Source: Metabacillus litoralis
Lineage (GTDB): Bacteria; Bacillota; Bacilli; Bacillales; Bacillaceae
NCBI RefSeq assembly: GCF_007994985.1
Contig: NZ_VOQF01000004.1
Span: 1-64,000, forward strand
Direction: 5' to 3'
Length of the DNA: 64,000 nt
Position numbers and translations under genes: made by a program. This document shows, in pieces, positions 47,059 through 57,178 of the stretch (positions within the stretch are counted from its first letter, which is position 1; each line of letters starts with the position of its first letter). The notes under the pieces were generated by a model. That model searched no databases, was not told the origin of the DNA, and saw only the letters and a list, made by a program, of their open reading frames with translations.

Positions 47059-47477
47059 TTAATTTTCAAATTCATTAGGTATATATTGATCTTTTTCAAA
47101 TTGTTTTGAAGTACCTACATAAAAGTATTCAGTCGTTTCTCCACCAAGCTCCATTCCGCTAGATGAACCATGAACCATTTTCCCAGGAAGAAGTTTCGTT
47201 CGTTTCCCATCTTGATTTATATAATAATAGTTATTTGTAGCCAGCCCTCATGAATATGTTGTTCTGGTGTCTTCACAATACCATCAGGACTTACTTTATA
47301 TTCTTGTGATGAAGTTGATGTCTGTGTAATTTGTGGTGTTCCCGCCTCATTATAATGTATTTTTACCCAGCCCGTATATCCATCAGGTATTAGATATGTC
47401 CTCGGTGAAACTTGATCATCCTGTTTACATCCTAATAGAAAAAGACAACAAGATAAAACAATTAATATTTTCTGCAT
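47059..47477 (-). pseudogene. Frameshifted lipoprotein gene (DUF6843-like)
   Basis: The first 80 codons encode a lipoprotein: signal peptide with lipobox LLGCK, then SPRTYLIPDGYTGWVKIHYN and SPDGIVKTPEQHIHEGW. The frame then shifts, and a short garbage tail ends at 47217. Reading continues in another frame as TNNYYYINQDGKRTKLLPGK, MVHGSSSG, YFYVGTSKQFEKDQYIP to a stop at 47059. Together they form one plausible 139-residue protein of a secreted Bacillus lipoprotein family. Loss of one G in the GGCTGGCTACA stretch near 47237 would explain it. It could be a real mutation or a sequencing error. Confidence 0.75.
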
Positions 47478-47589
47478 CTTGAAAAATCACCTCCTATTAT
47501 TTAGGATGGCAATTTCCTCTAAATATATTAGATCAAATATAAAATGAAACTAATGCTATTGGGTATACTTAGACGGAGGTGAAAAAAAC

Positions 47590-48018
47590 ATGAAGAAATT
47601 TTTATCTGTTTTTCCAATGTTACTATTTTCTACTTTTCTGTTGAATAATCAATTAATTAAGGCAGAGGAACCTACTATAAAAGTCCTGGAATTAAAAACA
47701 AATAAAATAATTGCAGAAGCTCAAGCTTCCTCAGATTTTGATAAATATGGAAAGAAAGCAATTAAATCAATTAATAATGTTACGGTAGAAGCTAACCCCT
47801 TACCTAAAGAAGGTTTTTTAATCAAAATGAGCTTCACAAAACCTCTACTAGTTAAAAATAAGTGGTTTAATGATTTAGTTAATGAAGTTATTCTTATTTA
47901 TCAACCAAAATATCCAAAAAGCGGTAAAGTTGTTTTATACACAGACGAAAACACTCCGATGTTCTTTGATATATCATATGATTTAAAAGACCTCTCAGAA
48001 GAACTAAAAATAGAATAA
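47590..48018 (+). CDS. Secreted protein of unknown function
   Basis: A 142-residue exported protein. A signal peptide (MKKFLSVFPMLLFSTFLL, cleavage near KAEE at about 25-27) precedes a soluble lysine-rich domain with alternating strands (TIKVLELKTNKII, NVTVEANPLPKEGFLIKMSF, KVVLYTDENTPMFFDISYDL). No cysteine is present. I do not recognise the family. GGAGGTG precedes the ATG. It is transcribed away from the broken lipoprotein gene. Confidence 0.75.
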   Translation: MKKFLSVFPMLLFSTFLLNNQLIKAEEPTIKVLELKTNKIIAEAQASSDFDKYGKKAIKSINNVTVEANPLPKEGFLIKMSFTKPLLVKNKWFNDLVNEVILIYQPKYPKSGKVVLYTDENTPMFFDISYDLKDLSEELKIE

Positions 48019-48208
48019 GATTTTTTCAAAAAACCCTTTTTTAATTCTTTGGCTAATAGATTAATCATAGGCAAGCTTTTTTGTCAGGTCATAAAATAAA
48101 CACTCTTAGTTATTTATAAGAACTGAACAACATTTAGATGAGTAACATTCTTTTTTCTTTAGCTTTATAAAATTTTCATTCATACTTTTCTTTATGATAT
48201 AATAACTA

Positions 48209-48300
48209 TTAATGACCGTGGATGTTACCGCATCCACAGTCCGCAGTCTTAACTTAATTAATGTACTTATAGGCCTTATAAAATTGGGTCTATTTTTTTT
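48209..48300 (+). ncRNA. Candidate type I antitoxin RNA
   Basis: A TATAAT box (48198-48203) is followed by an 11-bp hairpin, GACCGTGGATG with CATCCACAGTC (48214-48241), and by a terminator-like stem (ATAGGCC with GGGTCTAT) ending in eight T at 48300. The RNA would run towards and overlap the 3' end of the toxin gene on the other strand, the layout of txpA/RatA-type loci. Transcript ends are estimated. Confidence 0.55.
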
Positions 48301-48373
48301 GCGAAAATGCCAAAATTGCTACAATTAAAGAAGCGAACGTTAACATTACAATTAGACTTTCAAAAATTGTCAA
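48290..48373 (-). CDS. Small hydrophobic type I toxin (holin-like toxin family)
   Basis: A 27-residue peptide, MTIFESLIVMLTFASLIVAI continuing LAFSQKK: a short N-terminus, one membrane helix and a basic tail. This is the typical pattern of the Bacillus putative holin-like toxins related to TxpA/BsrG, where residues ESL.LM..FA.LI are conserved. It starts at TTG (48373, or 48376) after GGGGGTGG. The ribosome binding site lies inside a CCCCTTT/AAAGGGG hairpin, as expected for translation control. A TACAAT box is at 48429-48434. Confidence 0.8.
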   Translation of the reverse strand: MTIFESLIVMLTFASLIVAILAFSQKK

Positions 48374-48383
48374 CAAGTACCAC

Positions 48384-48400
48384 CCCCTTTCAAAAAGGGG
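48384..48400 (-). promoter_or_regulatory. Hairpin that hides the toxin ribosome binding site
   Basis: On the minus strand CCCCTTT pairs with AAAGGGG around a 3-base loop. The right arm is the toxin's Shine-Dalgarno sequence, so folding would block its translation. Confidence 0.65.
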
Positions 48401-48498
48401 CTTGTTTGAGCCCTAAGACTGCAAAATCATTGTATCATAAAGATCGATATTTTACGAACACTTGTTCCTTTTTGGTTATTTTATCCTAAATAATAGAA

Positions 48499-48524
48499 TA
48501 AAAAGAGGCTCAACACCTCTTTTA
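48499..48524 (-). terminator. Terminator after the 89-residue ORF
   Basis: AAAAGAGG and CCTCTTTT form a hairpin across 7 bases with T and A runs, located directly after the stop of the minus-strand gene that follows. Confidence 0.7.
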
Positions 48525-48534
48525 GCATTAAGTA

Positions 48535-48804
48535 TTAAACTCTTTTTATTACTATTGAATGTTTTTTAGACTGTTCTATTGTGTTAAAGGCGATTTTCAC
48601 TTTGGATAGTGTGCCTTTAAGTATTTCATCATGATCTGTTTGAGGAGATAAATACATAACGGAGAAATCACACATAGCTCTTGCAAGTAACTCAATTGAT
48701 TTTTCATGTTCACTCATTGCCCTACCAGGTTTGTCTTTTACAGACAATCTTATAATATCTTCTGATATCTTTTTTATTAATTCCACTTTCCTATTTTCCG
48801 TCAA
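48535..48804 (-). CDS. Hypothetical helical protein, 89 residues
   Basis: An 89-residue cytoplasmic protein with a heptad-like charged helical pattern (KVELIKKISEDIIRLSVKDK, SEHEKSIELLARAMCDF). I do not recognise a family. AAAGGGG lies 8 bases before the TTG at 48804 and decides the start; the ATG nine codons upstream has no good site. It has its own terminator and stands alone. Confidence 0.6.
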   Translation of the reverse strand: MTENRKVELIKKISEDIIRLSVKDKPGRAMSEHEKSIELLARAMCDFSVMYLSPQTDHDEILKGTLSKVKIAFNTIEQSKKHSIVIKRV

Positions 48805-49071
48805 AGGTATGATCCCCTTTCTTATTTTCATTCTTAAATCTCATACAATTATACGTATGCTACATGAGAAATATGGTAAAAAGGTAAAAAACTCTTTATC
48901 TTTCAGTAATTTTACATAATATTTTTAAAGAGCAGCTTTTAGCTTTTTAAAATAAATAGATACTAGCCTATACCTTAATAATCGAAAATACGTTCCCTTT
49001 TTTATAGACTAAAGAACACACGTTCGTATATAATGAATATAAACAATATCTGAAAGGTAGAGGATTAAGTG

Positions 49072-49287
49072 ATGAAATACTTGTTAAATTGGAGTTTACA
49101 AAATAATATGCCTATAACAATAATTTATCTGTCAGGTAATGGTCATATTTCTCAAAGAAAAGTTGTTGTAAAGAAGCTAAATAATCAAAAATTGATCGCA
49201 TACTGTTATCTCCGAAAGCATATACGATCATTTTCTTTAACTAATATTTTATCAGCTGACCACATTGTAAAATCGTCTGCTGTATGA
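49072..49287 (+). CDS. Small WYL-domain-like protein
   Basis: A 71-residue protein. PITIIYLSGNGHISQRKVVV followed by QKLIAYCYLRKHIRSFSL and TNILSAD follows the strand pattern of a WYL ligand- or nucleic-acid-binding domain (IxYxx..G, YC..R..R.F....I). Stand-alone WYL-like proteins of this size are common in Bacillus; function unknown. GGTAGAGG lies ahead of the ATG; a GTG just before it is also in frame. Confidence 0.7.
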   Translation: MKYLLNWSLQNNMPITIIYLSGNGHISQRKVVVKKLNNQKLIAYCYLRKHIRSFSLTNILSADHIVKSSAV

Positions 49288-49507
49288 TGATCTCCAATCT
49301 TAAAATGTCTCCGATAGTTATACAGTAATTCCCAAAAAATATTCTTTAAAATATCAATTGAGTTGAAAAATACGCTTTACTTTTTGCGGATAAACCTGCT
49401 AATTATTCGTAGAAAGTGAATGTAATTGAAAGGATAAGTCGAAATATTATTGACCACTTCATTAATTCTGCACATAAATAGCTCCTATCACATATACATA
49501 CTTAGTT

Positions 49508-49735
49508 CTGTAAAAACAATTGAATAAACTGCTTGGACTCAGGTTTTTACAGCTATCGATATGGGTATTACATAAGTAGAGCGCTACTACTATGACACCT
49601 TTAGAAATCCATGATGACGCTTAAATAACAAGTGGCGCGGCCTAGGAGCCGCAACGATATAAGAGAGGCAGGGCTTATATCTGCGTCTAGAAAAAGGATT
49701 TATTATCGTATAAAAACAAACTGATGTTTTTTTAA
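49508..49735 (+). ncRNA. Candidate structured noncoding RNA
   Basis: A gene-free stretch dense in stems: CTGTAAAAAC/GTTTTTACAG (49508-49517 with 49543-49552), GTAG/CTAC at about 49577-49588, and then a three-way arrangement with GACGC/GCGTC (49616-49620 with 49683-49687) enclosing GCGGC/GCCGC (49637-49641 with 49648-49652) and GATATAAG/CTTATATC (49656-49663 with 49674-49681). It ends with ACA..TGTTTTTTT, a possible terminator. GC content is above the surroundings. No known RNA family is recognised. A decayed gene is the alternative. Confidence 0.35.
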
Positions 49736-49809
49736 CAATAAAACACTTATAGATTACATACTTAGGTTGAGAAACGACTCTAAATTACCGTTTCCTGACT
49801 TAGCGATAA

Positions 49810-49843
49810 GTAAAGAGGCTGACTCAATTAATGAGTCAGCCTC
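49810..49843 (-). terminator. Terminator of pfkA
   Basis: GAGGCTGACTC pairs perfectly with GAGTCAGCCTC across 7 bases. On the minus strand TTTACTT follows; the stem begins about 20 bases after the pfkA stop. Confidence 0.85.
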
Positions 49844-49863
49844 AATCTATTTAACAGATGATA

Positions 49864-51580
<1,717 letters not shown>

Positions 51581-51841
51581 AATCACTCCTCTTTTATCTT
51601 TACCTATACATTCTTTTCTAAACTAGATAATACCTTTTACCCTTATAAAAAATAACAAAAACTTTAGGTTTACTTAATGAACTAGACATTGTAAATTACA
51701 TCCACATATTTAGTTGTATTACCATAGAATAAAACTACATTAATATAATAAGTTTATTACGTTAAAGGACATTTATGTTTAACTTTTGTATAATCTTTGA
51801 TAAAATATATTTATTATCAAATAAAGAAATGAGGAATAAGA

Positions 51842-52876
51842 TTGGACCAATTATGTAGATCTTGTTTTCAACCTCTTACTATACATAAATGTGGATACTT
51901 TTCAATTTACAATCATAGTTATGAAAAGCTAACAGAGGTCTTATTAAAATTATATTTTCAGGAAATCAGCCCGTCACACTTCAGAAAACCCTATGAAACA
52001 AAAGCTGAATTAAAAGAGTATCTATCTTTTATCAATACAGAAATCGGGGATACATCAAAAATCACAGGATCAATTCATCATATGGAACAACCAAGTCAAT
52101 TTGAAATTTATTCATTCAATACGTTATATGAGCATACCTTTCATGAAAAATATGTGCACTTAATAAAAAACGGGAATTTCACTAGCTTCCTTCAACCAAT
52201 CGTAAAAATGAAGAATGATGAACTTTTTGGTTATGAATCCTTATTAAGATCTAAAGATCAGTCTTTTTATCCTAGTCAGCTTTTTGAAATTGCAAGAAAA
52301 ACAGAAATGCATTCTATATTAGATAAAAAAGCACGTGAAGTAGCAATAAAAGGAAGAACTAACAAGATTCCACCAGGTATCAAAAGCTTTATAAATTTTT
52401 TACCATCAACAATTTATAACCCAGAACACTGTTTAAAGCATACATTTAAGATAGTAGAAAAGTATAATGTAGATCCTAATGATCTTGTATTTGAAGTTGT
52501 TGAAACAGAAAAAATTCATGATGTTGATCACTTAAAATCAATATTAGACACATACCGTAATCATGGAATGAAGGTGGCACTAGATGATGTTGGAGCAGGT
52601 TACTCAACATTAGATATGTTATCTAAGCTTAAGCCTGATTATATTAAGATTGATAGACAATATATACAAGATTGTCATATTAATAAGGAAAATCAAGTCT
52701 TTTTACAGAAGGTAATACTCCTCTCTAAACAATTAAATATTGTTGTGTTAGCTGAAGGAATTGAACATAAAGAGGAGTATGAATATTTAAAGAGTATTGA
52801 TGTAGATTTAGCACAAGGCTATTATATCGGGAAACCAAGTCCTAATCCGGTCCTTTTACCAGAAACTCTTTGCTGA
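51842..52876 (+). CDS. EAL-domain cyclic-di-GMP phosphodiesterase
   Basis: A 344-residue soluble protein. The N-terminus has a zinc-ribbon-like start (CRSCFQPLTIHKCGYFS) followed by about 90 residues of unknown function. The EAL domain (about 105-340) keeps the catalytic set: YESLLRS (EAL motif as ESL), FINFLPST, FEVVETEK, ALDDVGAGYSTL (DDFG position as DDVG), YIKIDR, LAEGIE and QGYYIGKP. It should hydrolyse cyclic di-GMP to pGpG. Translation starts at TTG after GAGG. Confidence 0.9.
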   Translation: MDQLCRSCFQPLTIHKCGYFSIYNHSYEKLTEVLLKLYFQEISPSHFRKPYETKAELKEYLSFINTEIGDTSKITGSIHHMEQPSQFEIYSFNTLYEHTFHEKYVHLIKNGNFTSFLQPIVKMKNDELFGYESLLRSKDQSFYPSQLFEIARKTEMHSILDKKAREVAIKGRTNKIPPGIKSFINFLPSTIYNPEHCLKHTFKIVEKYNVDPNDLVFEVVETEKIHDVDHLKSILDTYRNHGMKVALDDVGAGYSTLDMLSKLKPDYIKIDRQYIQDCHINKENQVFLQKVILLSKQLNIVVLAEGIEHKEEYEYLKSIDVDLAQGYYIGKPSPNPVLLPETLC

Positions 52877-52991
52877 ATGTTTGCTATTATTTGAACAATA
52901 AATGAAACCTCCCTTTTCAATGATAAGGACGGAGTTTATGATAAGAATTTATAATACAAAGTGACCCATTAGTACTCAATAATACTATATT

Positions 52992-53029
52992 AAAAGAATC
53001 CATCTAAAGATATAGATGGATTCTTTTAT
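52992..53029 (+). terminator. Terminator after the EAL gene
   Basis: AAAGAATCCATCT pairs with AGATGGATTCTTT across about 8 bases and is followed by TTATT. Confidence 0.85.
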
Positions 53030-53211
53030 TTAATAGCTTAAAAAACACTATACCAATGAGTCACTTTTTTTAGTTCAAATCTGCTGCTTATTGATGTAAA
53101 AATTTCATTTAGATATTAAGAATTTCTCTAAAGGAATATTTGAAGAAATTAACTAAAAATCTAAAAAGGAATACCCTAAGTTAAAACATAAGCTATACTA
53201 ATAAAGAAATC
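53030..53211. other. Intergenic region before the nuclease gene
   Basis: About 180 AT-rich bases between convergent genes. No gene or clear structure is seen. Confidence 0.4.
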
Positions 53212-53928
53212 TTACCTTTTTATCGCACGATAACCAGCAGCTTCTGCTTCCTGCTTTGAACAAAACATTTCCTCGGGCTTGGTTACCTTATAAGATGGAG
53301 AAGCTTCCGTATGATAAATTTTCTCACCCTTAGAATTAATATTCCCTTTTATCGTACACTCCACAGAATGAGCTAACTCATCCTCCACAACGGAACTACT
53401 TTCTTCATTACTATTAAATCCTTCATCTGTTGCGTAATTCTCAAGGCTCCAAATTCCGATTGCTTTATTTTGAGCTTGTTTTTGTATTTCATAAAACTCA
53501 TCAACATATTTTGTATTTGGTTCAAAAACGTACGCGACTCTGGCTAGCCCTTTTTCAAGTAATAATTTATTAACCATTTTTTCTTCAAAATAAATATAGG
53601 CAAGCAATCTTCCGTATTTATCTCTTTCACCTACATCAAGCTCTATGTCCACTTTATTACCAGTTAAGAGTTTCTTCATATAAGTACTAGCCTCAGGTCC
53701 AAAAGGCTCCACTGGTTTGGTAGGGTGAACAGTTTCAGGAGTATCTACTAGCAAAAGACGAACTGTTTCCTCTTTTCCATCTATACTTACATTTAGGGTA
53801 TCGCCATCAACAACTCTATTCACTTCAGCATTAATGAAATTAGAATTGGTATTTTCTGTTGAACACCCAGCTAATATGCATAAAAAGACCGTTATAATTA
53901 ATTTTATAGTGGTATTATAAACAGTCAT
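53212..53928 (-). CDS. Lipoprotein thermonuclease (SNase/YncB-YokF type)
   Basis: A 238-residue surface nuclease. The signal peptide ends in the lipobox LAGCS (Cys about 22). The SNase-like OB-fold spans residues 32-165 with [19 protein letters not shown] (catalytic Arg and acid) and [14 protein letters not shown] (second Arg). A C-terminal segment rich in polar residues ends with [19 protein letters not shown], as in B. subtilis YncB/YokF. It should cut DNA or RNA outside the cell with calcium. Its ATG overlaps the ykvY stop (TAATG) and it lacks its own strong ribosome binding site. Confidence 0.9.
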   Translation of the reverse strand: MTVYNTTIKLIITVFLCILAGCSTENTNSNFINAEVNRVVDGDTLNVSIDGKEETVRLLLVDTPETVHPTKPVEPFGPEASTYMKKLLTGNKVDIELDVGERDKYGRLLAYIYFEEKMVNKLLLEKGLARVAYVFEPNTKYVDEFYEIQKQAQNKAIGIWSLENYATDEGFNSNEESSSVVEDELAHSVECTIKGNINSKGEKIYHTEASPSYKVTKPEEMFCSKQEAEAAGYRAIKR

Positions 53929-55028
53929 TATGAAACTACAGTGAATTCCTTATTTGTTTTCGTTAGAATTTCATGTCCGTTTTTGGTTATTAATATATCA
54001 TCTTCAATTCTAACTCCTCCTATTGAAGGCAAATAGATTCCTGGCTCTATCGTATATACCATACCTTCTTTTAATACATCATTATTGATATGACTCATTG
54101 ATGGGAATTCATGAACATTAATACCTAATCCATGTCCTAGACGGTGTGGGAAATACTCTCCATAACCTGCATCTATAATAATCTTTCTTGCTACTACATC
54201 TAAGTCACCTATTCGAATACCAGGCTTACTAAATTCGATTGCAGCTTTTTGCGCTTGTAAAACAGTTTCATATATTTCTTTTTGTTTCTCATTATATGAT
54301 TTGTAGACAAAGGTTCTCGTAATATCAGAGCAATACCCATCAAGTACTACACCTAAATCAAATAAAACAAAGTCACCTTCAGTTAACTTCTTCAAGCCCG
54401 GATTACCATGTGGATCACCAGATTTATCTCCAAATAATACCATTGTAGAAAAGGACATTTCACGAATTCCTTTTTTCTTTAATTCATATTCTATTTTTGC
54501 CAAAACTTCCATTTCAGTTATTCCTTCTTTTAAAGCTTCAATTCCCACCTGAACTCCATAATCTGCAAGTATTGCCGCTTCTCGTAAGACCTGTATTTCC
54601 TTATCGTCTTTAATGACTCTAAAACTATTTAATATTTCTTCAGAAGATACTATTTCTGCTCCATGTACTAGTTTTTGAATTGATTCCACACGACTAAATG
54701 AAATCTCTTCTTTTTCTACCGCTATATTTTCAAACAATTTTACATTATGTTTTTGTAGTCTGTCTTCAATTAAATCCCATGGATTTTCATGATCACTATA
54801 TCCTATTATGTCATAGCTCCATCCCGCAGCTTTAACCTGATTCAGCTCCATTTTTGGACAAACAAATATTGGTTCATTATGTTTAAAAAGAAATAGACCC
54901 ATTAACCTTTCATGAGGATCTGTATAAAAATTCGTTAAATAAAATACATTTTCCTTTGTTTGAACAAAGCACATATCAATATCTTGTTCTTGTAACCATT
55001 TTCTTACTTTCTCTAGACGAATTTGCAT
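53928..55028 (-). CDS. ykvY: M24 peptidase, Xaa-Pro dipeptidase-like (YkvY)
   Basis: A 366-residue metallopeptidase. An N-terminal creatinase-like domain is followed by the pita-bread domain. Metal ligands are seen in [20 protein letters not shown] (two Asp), [15 protein letters not shown] (His), [10 protein letters not shown] (Glu) and [11 protein letters not shown] (Glu). It removes the N-terminal residue before proline in dipeptides or short peptides. AAGGGTAGTG decides the ATG at 55028. It lies between the zosA and glcT regions as in B. subtilis. Confidence 0.93.
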   Translation of the reverse strand: MQIRLEKVRKWLQEQDIDMCFVQTKENVFYLTNFYTDPHERLMGLFLFKHNEPIFVCPKMELNQVKAAGWSYDIIGYSDHENPWDLIEDRLQKHNVKLFENIAVEKEEISFSRVESIQKLVHGAEIVSSEEILNSFRVIKDDKEIQVLREAAILADYGVQVGIEALKEGITEMEVLAKIEYELKKKGIREMSFSTMVLFGDKSGDPHGNPGLKKLTEGDFVLFDLGVVLDGYCSDITRTFVYKSYNEKQKEIYETVLQAQKAAIEFSKPGIRIGDLDVVARKIIIDAGYGEYFPHRLGHGLGINVHEFPSMSHINNDVLKEGMVYTIEPGIYLPSIGGVRIEDDILITKNGHEILTKTNKEFTVVS

Positions 55029-55046
55029 TGTTTCACTACCCTTCAA

Positions 55047-55249
55047 ATATTCATTCTATCATCATAGCAAGCATGGCAAAAAAGTACAATTAACAGTCCA
55101 TTCACCTTTATTTTCACAATAAATCCCAAATGAACTGAGTTTGAATTTAGATATTATGGGCAAAATAAAAAGTTGAAAAGAAGATAGAATGATTAAACCT
55201 GTTTTTGATTATCTTTCTTGGTGTATGCGTTTATACAACTACTTATGTA
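55047..55249. other. Intergenic region upstream of ykvY
   Basis: AT-rich. A 29-codon frame at about 55190 ends in the repeat and lacks a convincing ribosome binding site. No other feature is seen. Confidence 0.4.
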
Positions 55250-55416
55250 TCGGATCTTTTCGGAAAGATTGTTGCTAATAGACGTTACTATCTGTTTTAA
55301 CCAGTGTGATATTGCATAAAAGGTGCATTTTTTTTGAAGAAAAGCTGCCACTAGACTTTATACAGAGTTGTTTCCATCATGATTCTAAAAACAACAAAGT
55401 GTACGAAAACAGCCTT
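55250..55416. repeat. MITE-like element family A, copy 2
   Basis: About 167 bp. The left end GGATCTTTTCGGAAAGATTG and the right end ACAACAAAGTGTACGAAAAC followed by AGCCTT are imperfect inverted repeats. The middle shares GAAGAAAAGCTGCCACTAG and CAGTGTGATATTGCAT with copy 1 at 22604-22769. It carries no gene. Confidence 0.75.
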
Positions 55417-55563
55417 AGTTAAAAAGGAACCTTACCTTTCAATACAACCTGGTTACTAAGAGCAATTTAAGAAACAGTTAACTTAAAAAAGAGTCTTTTC
55501 GTGTGAAGTAAGGTAAAAAGATGTAAGATGATTGTAGATATAGATTCTACGGGGGCTTCTACT

Positions 55564-56682
55564 ATGCTAATTTACAATATAATATTGTTCACTTTTTTAA
55601 TTTGGACCATAATTAATTCACTGTTTATGCCAAAGCTACATCGTAAAACTGCAACAAATTCTAACAAATTCGTATCTATACTAATACCTGTACGAAATGA
55701 AGAAAACAATATTAAGCCTTTAATAAATTCATTGAAAAACCTAAGCTATCAAAATTATGAAGTTATCCTACTCAACGATCAATCAACAGATCTAACTAGA
55801 GAATATATTTTATCATCTATAAAAGATGATGATCGTTTTATCCTGATAGATGGAGATGCTTTACCTACAGGGTGGACTGGTAAGGTTTATGCATGTCATC
55901 AACTCAGTAAAAAAGCTCGAGGTGAGCTTCTTCTATTTTTAGATGCTGATATTCGTTTACATCAAAACACACTTCAATCGGCTATACATACGCTCCAAAG
56001 TAGATCAGGAAAACTTCTGACTGGATTCCCGCGTTTTCCAGTAGCTTATTTATTAGAAAAGTGGCTCGTTCCCATGCAGCATTTTTTAATTTATTTTCAC
56101 TTACCATTATTTTTTGCAAATTATACAAAGCTACAATCTGCTACAGCTGCACATGGATCATTTATGCTCTTTGACAAAGAATCGTATATAAATATTGGCG
56201 GGCACGAGTCCATCAAGCATTCACTGTTAGATGATGTTCACCTTGCTAGGTTAATGAAAAAACATCATCAAAAAGTGTTATTAACAAACATTACATCATA
56301 TGTAACCTGCTATATGTATACGAGTAACAAAGAGGTATGGAATGGATTTAAAAAGAATATATTTATAGGTATTGGACGTTCTGTTTCTTTAGCTATCCTT
56401 CTTACAATGTTTTATTTATTCTTTTTCATCTTACCTGGCATTTTATTACTATATGGAATTGTTCAAATCGTTTTATTTCATACGGTTACATGGCTATTAT
56501 TATTTCCATATATAATTATTGCATTGCAAAAGTTCATTATTGATTGGCAAACAAAACAAAAAACTTCGCTTTGCTTTGCAATGCCTTTAATTGCATTTAC
56601 ATTCATTACACTGTTAAATGCCTCAATGATTACTTCACTAACAAAGAACGGATATAAGTGGAAAGGCAGGACTTATCTATAA
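55564..56682 (+). CDS. Membrane glycosyltransferase, family 2
   Basis: A 372-residue GT2 enzyme. One N-terminal membrane segment (residues 2-20) is followed by a GT-A domain with VSILIPVRNEENNI, LLNDQSTDLT, DALPTGWTGKVYAC and the metal motif LLLFLDADIRL, and by the acceptor-side HSLLDDVHLA. About three membrane helices close the protein. The sequence is of the carotenoid/diaponeurosporenoate glycosyltransferase type found in pigment clusters, but no pigment genes are adjacent. GGGGG lies 8 bases before the ATG at 55564; an ATG at 55528 lacks a good site. It is inserted between ykvY and zosA. Confidence 0.85.
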   Translation: MLIYNIILFTFLIWTIINSLFMPKLHRKTATNSNKFVSILIPVRNEENNIKPLINSLKNLSYQNYEVILLNDQSTDLTREYILSSIKDDDRFILIDGDALPTGWTGKVYACHQLSKKARGELLLFLDADIRLHQNTLQSAIHTLQSRSGKLLTGFPRFPVAYLLEKWLVPMQHFLIYFHLPLFFANYTKLQSATAAHGSFMLFDKESYINIGGHESIKHSLLDDVHLARLMKKHHQKVLLTNITSYVTCYMYTSNKEVWNGFKKNIFIGIGRSVSLAILLTMFYLFFFILPGILLLYGIVQIVLFHTVTWLLLFPYIIIALQKFIIDWQTKQKTSLCFAMPLIAFTFITLLNASMITSLTKNGYKWKGRTYL

Positions 56683-56796
56683 AAATACCTTTAGAAATTT
56701 GTAATATTTATTTAATATTACAATGATACTTTTCATTATTTTTTCTTGTATAATGTTTCTATATACATCTTTCTTCCTACTAAGGGGTTGGTCATT

Positions 56797-57027
56797 TTGC
56801 TTCAATTGGTAAGACGTCATCTTGTTCCCATTCTTTGTTTAATAGGAATATCAGCACCATTTATTGGTATGTTATTAATTGATTTATTTTATTATAGTAC
56901 AATTTGTGGATGGATTTTAGGATTCTGCTGTTTTGTCATTTCCTACATTATTGTGAGCAAGCGACCTGACGAGGAAGATTCTGCAACTACTTCTACAAAT
57001 AAACCAATCTATAAGGCTATAAAATAA
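56797..57027 (+). CDS. Small membrane protein, 76 residues
   Basis: A 76-residue protein with two hydrophobic segments (PILCLIGISAPFIGMLLIDL and CGWILGFCCFVISYIIV) and a polar tail. I recognise no family. AAGGGG lies 9 bases before the TTG at 56797. It follows the glycosyltransferase gene in the same direction and could belong to the same unit. Confidence 0.55.
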   Translation: MLQLVRRHLVPILCLIGISAPFIGMLLIDLFYYSTICGWILGFCCFVISYIIVSKRPDEEDSATTSTNKPIYKAIK

Positions 57028-57118
57028 GACTTCTATTAGTAAAATTGTCATGTCCAACTAAATTTATGTATTCCTCCTATAGTCTTAATAATGTATAAGT
57101 AGCTAGAGGTAGAGACAA

Positions 57119-57164
57119 AGAGAGGGAAACACGGTTTTAACTTAAACTGTGTTTCCCTCTTTCT
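57119..57164. terminator. Bidirectional terminator before zosA
   Basis: AAAGAGGGAAACAC pairs with GTGTTTCCCTCTTT, with T runs on both sides, located between the small membrane gene and the convergent zosA. Confidence 0.85.
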
Positions 57165-57178
57165 TACTTAGATATTTA

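Noticed and set aside
48307-48489. Plus-strand 60-codon frame over the toxin locus
   Set aside because: It has no ribosome binding site and is antisense to the 27-residue toxin and its leader hairpin.
49570-49735. Decayed protein gene (frames reading MTPLEIHDDA and RNDIREAGLISASRK)
   Set aside because: The fragments are short, in different frames and match no family I recognise; the stems in the same stretch explain the sequence at least as well.
55190-55285. 29-codon frame starting MIKPVFDYLSW
   Set aside because: It has a poor ribosome binding site and runs into the family A repeat.
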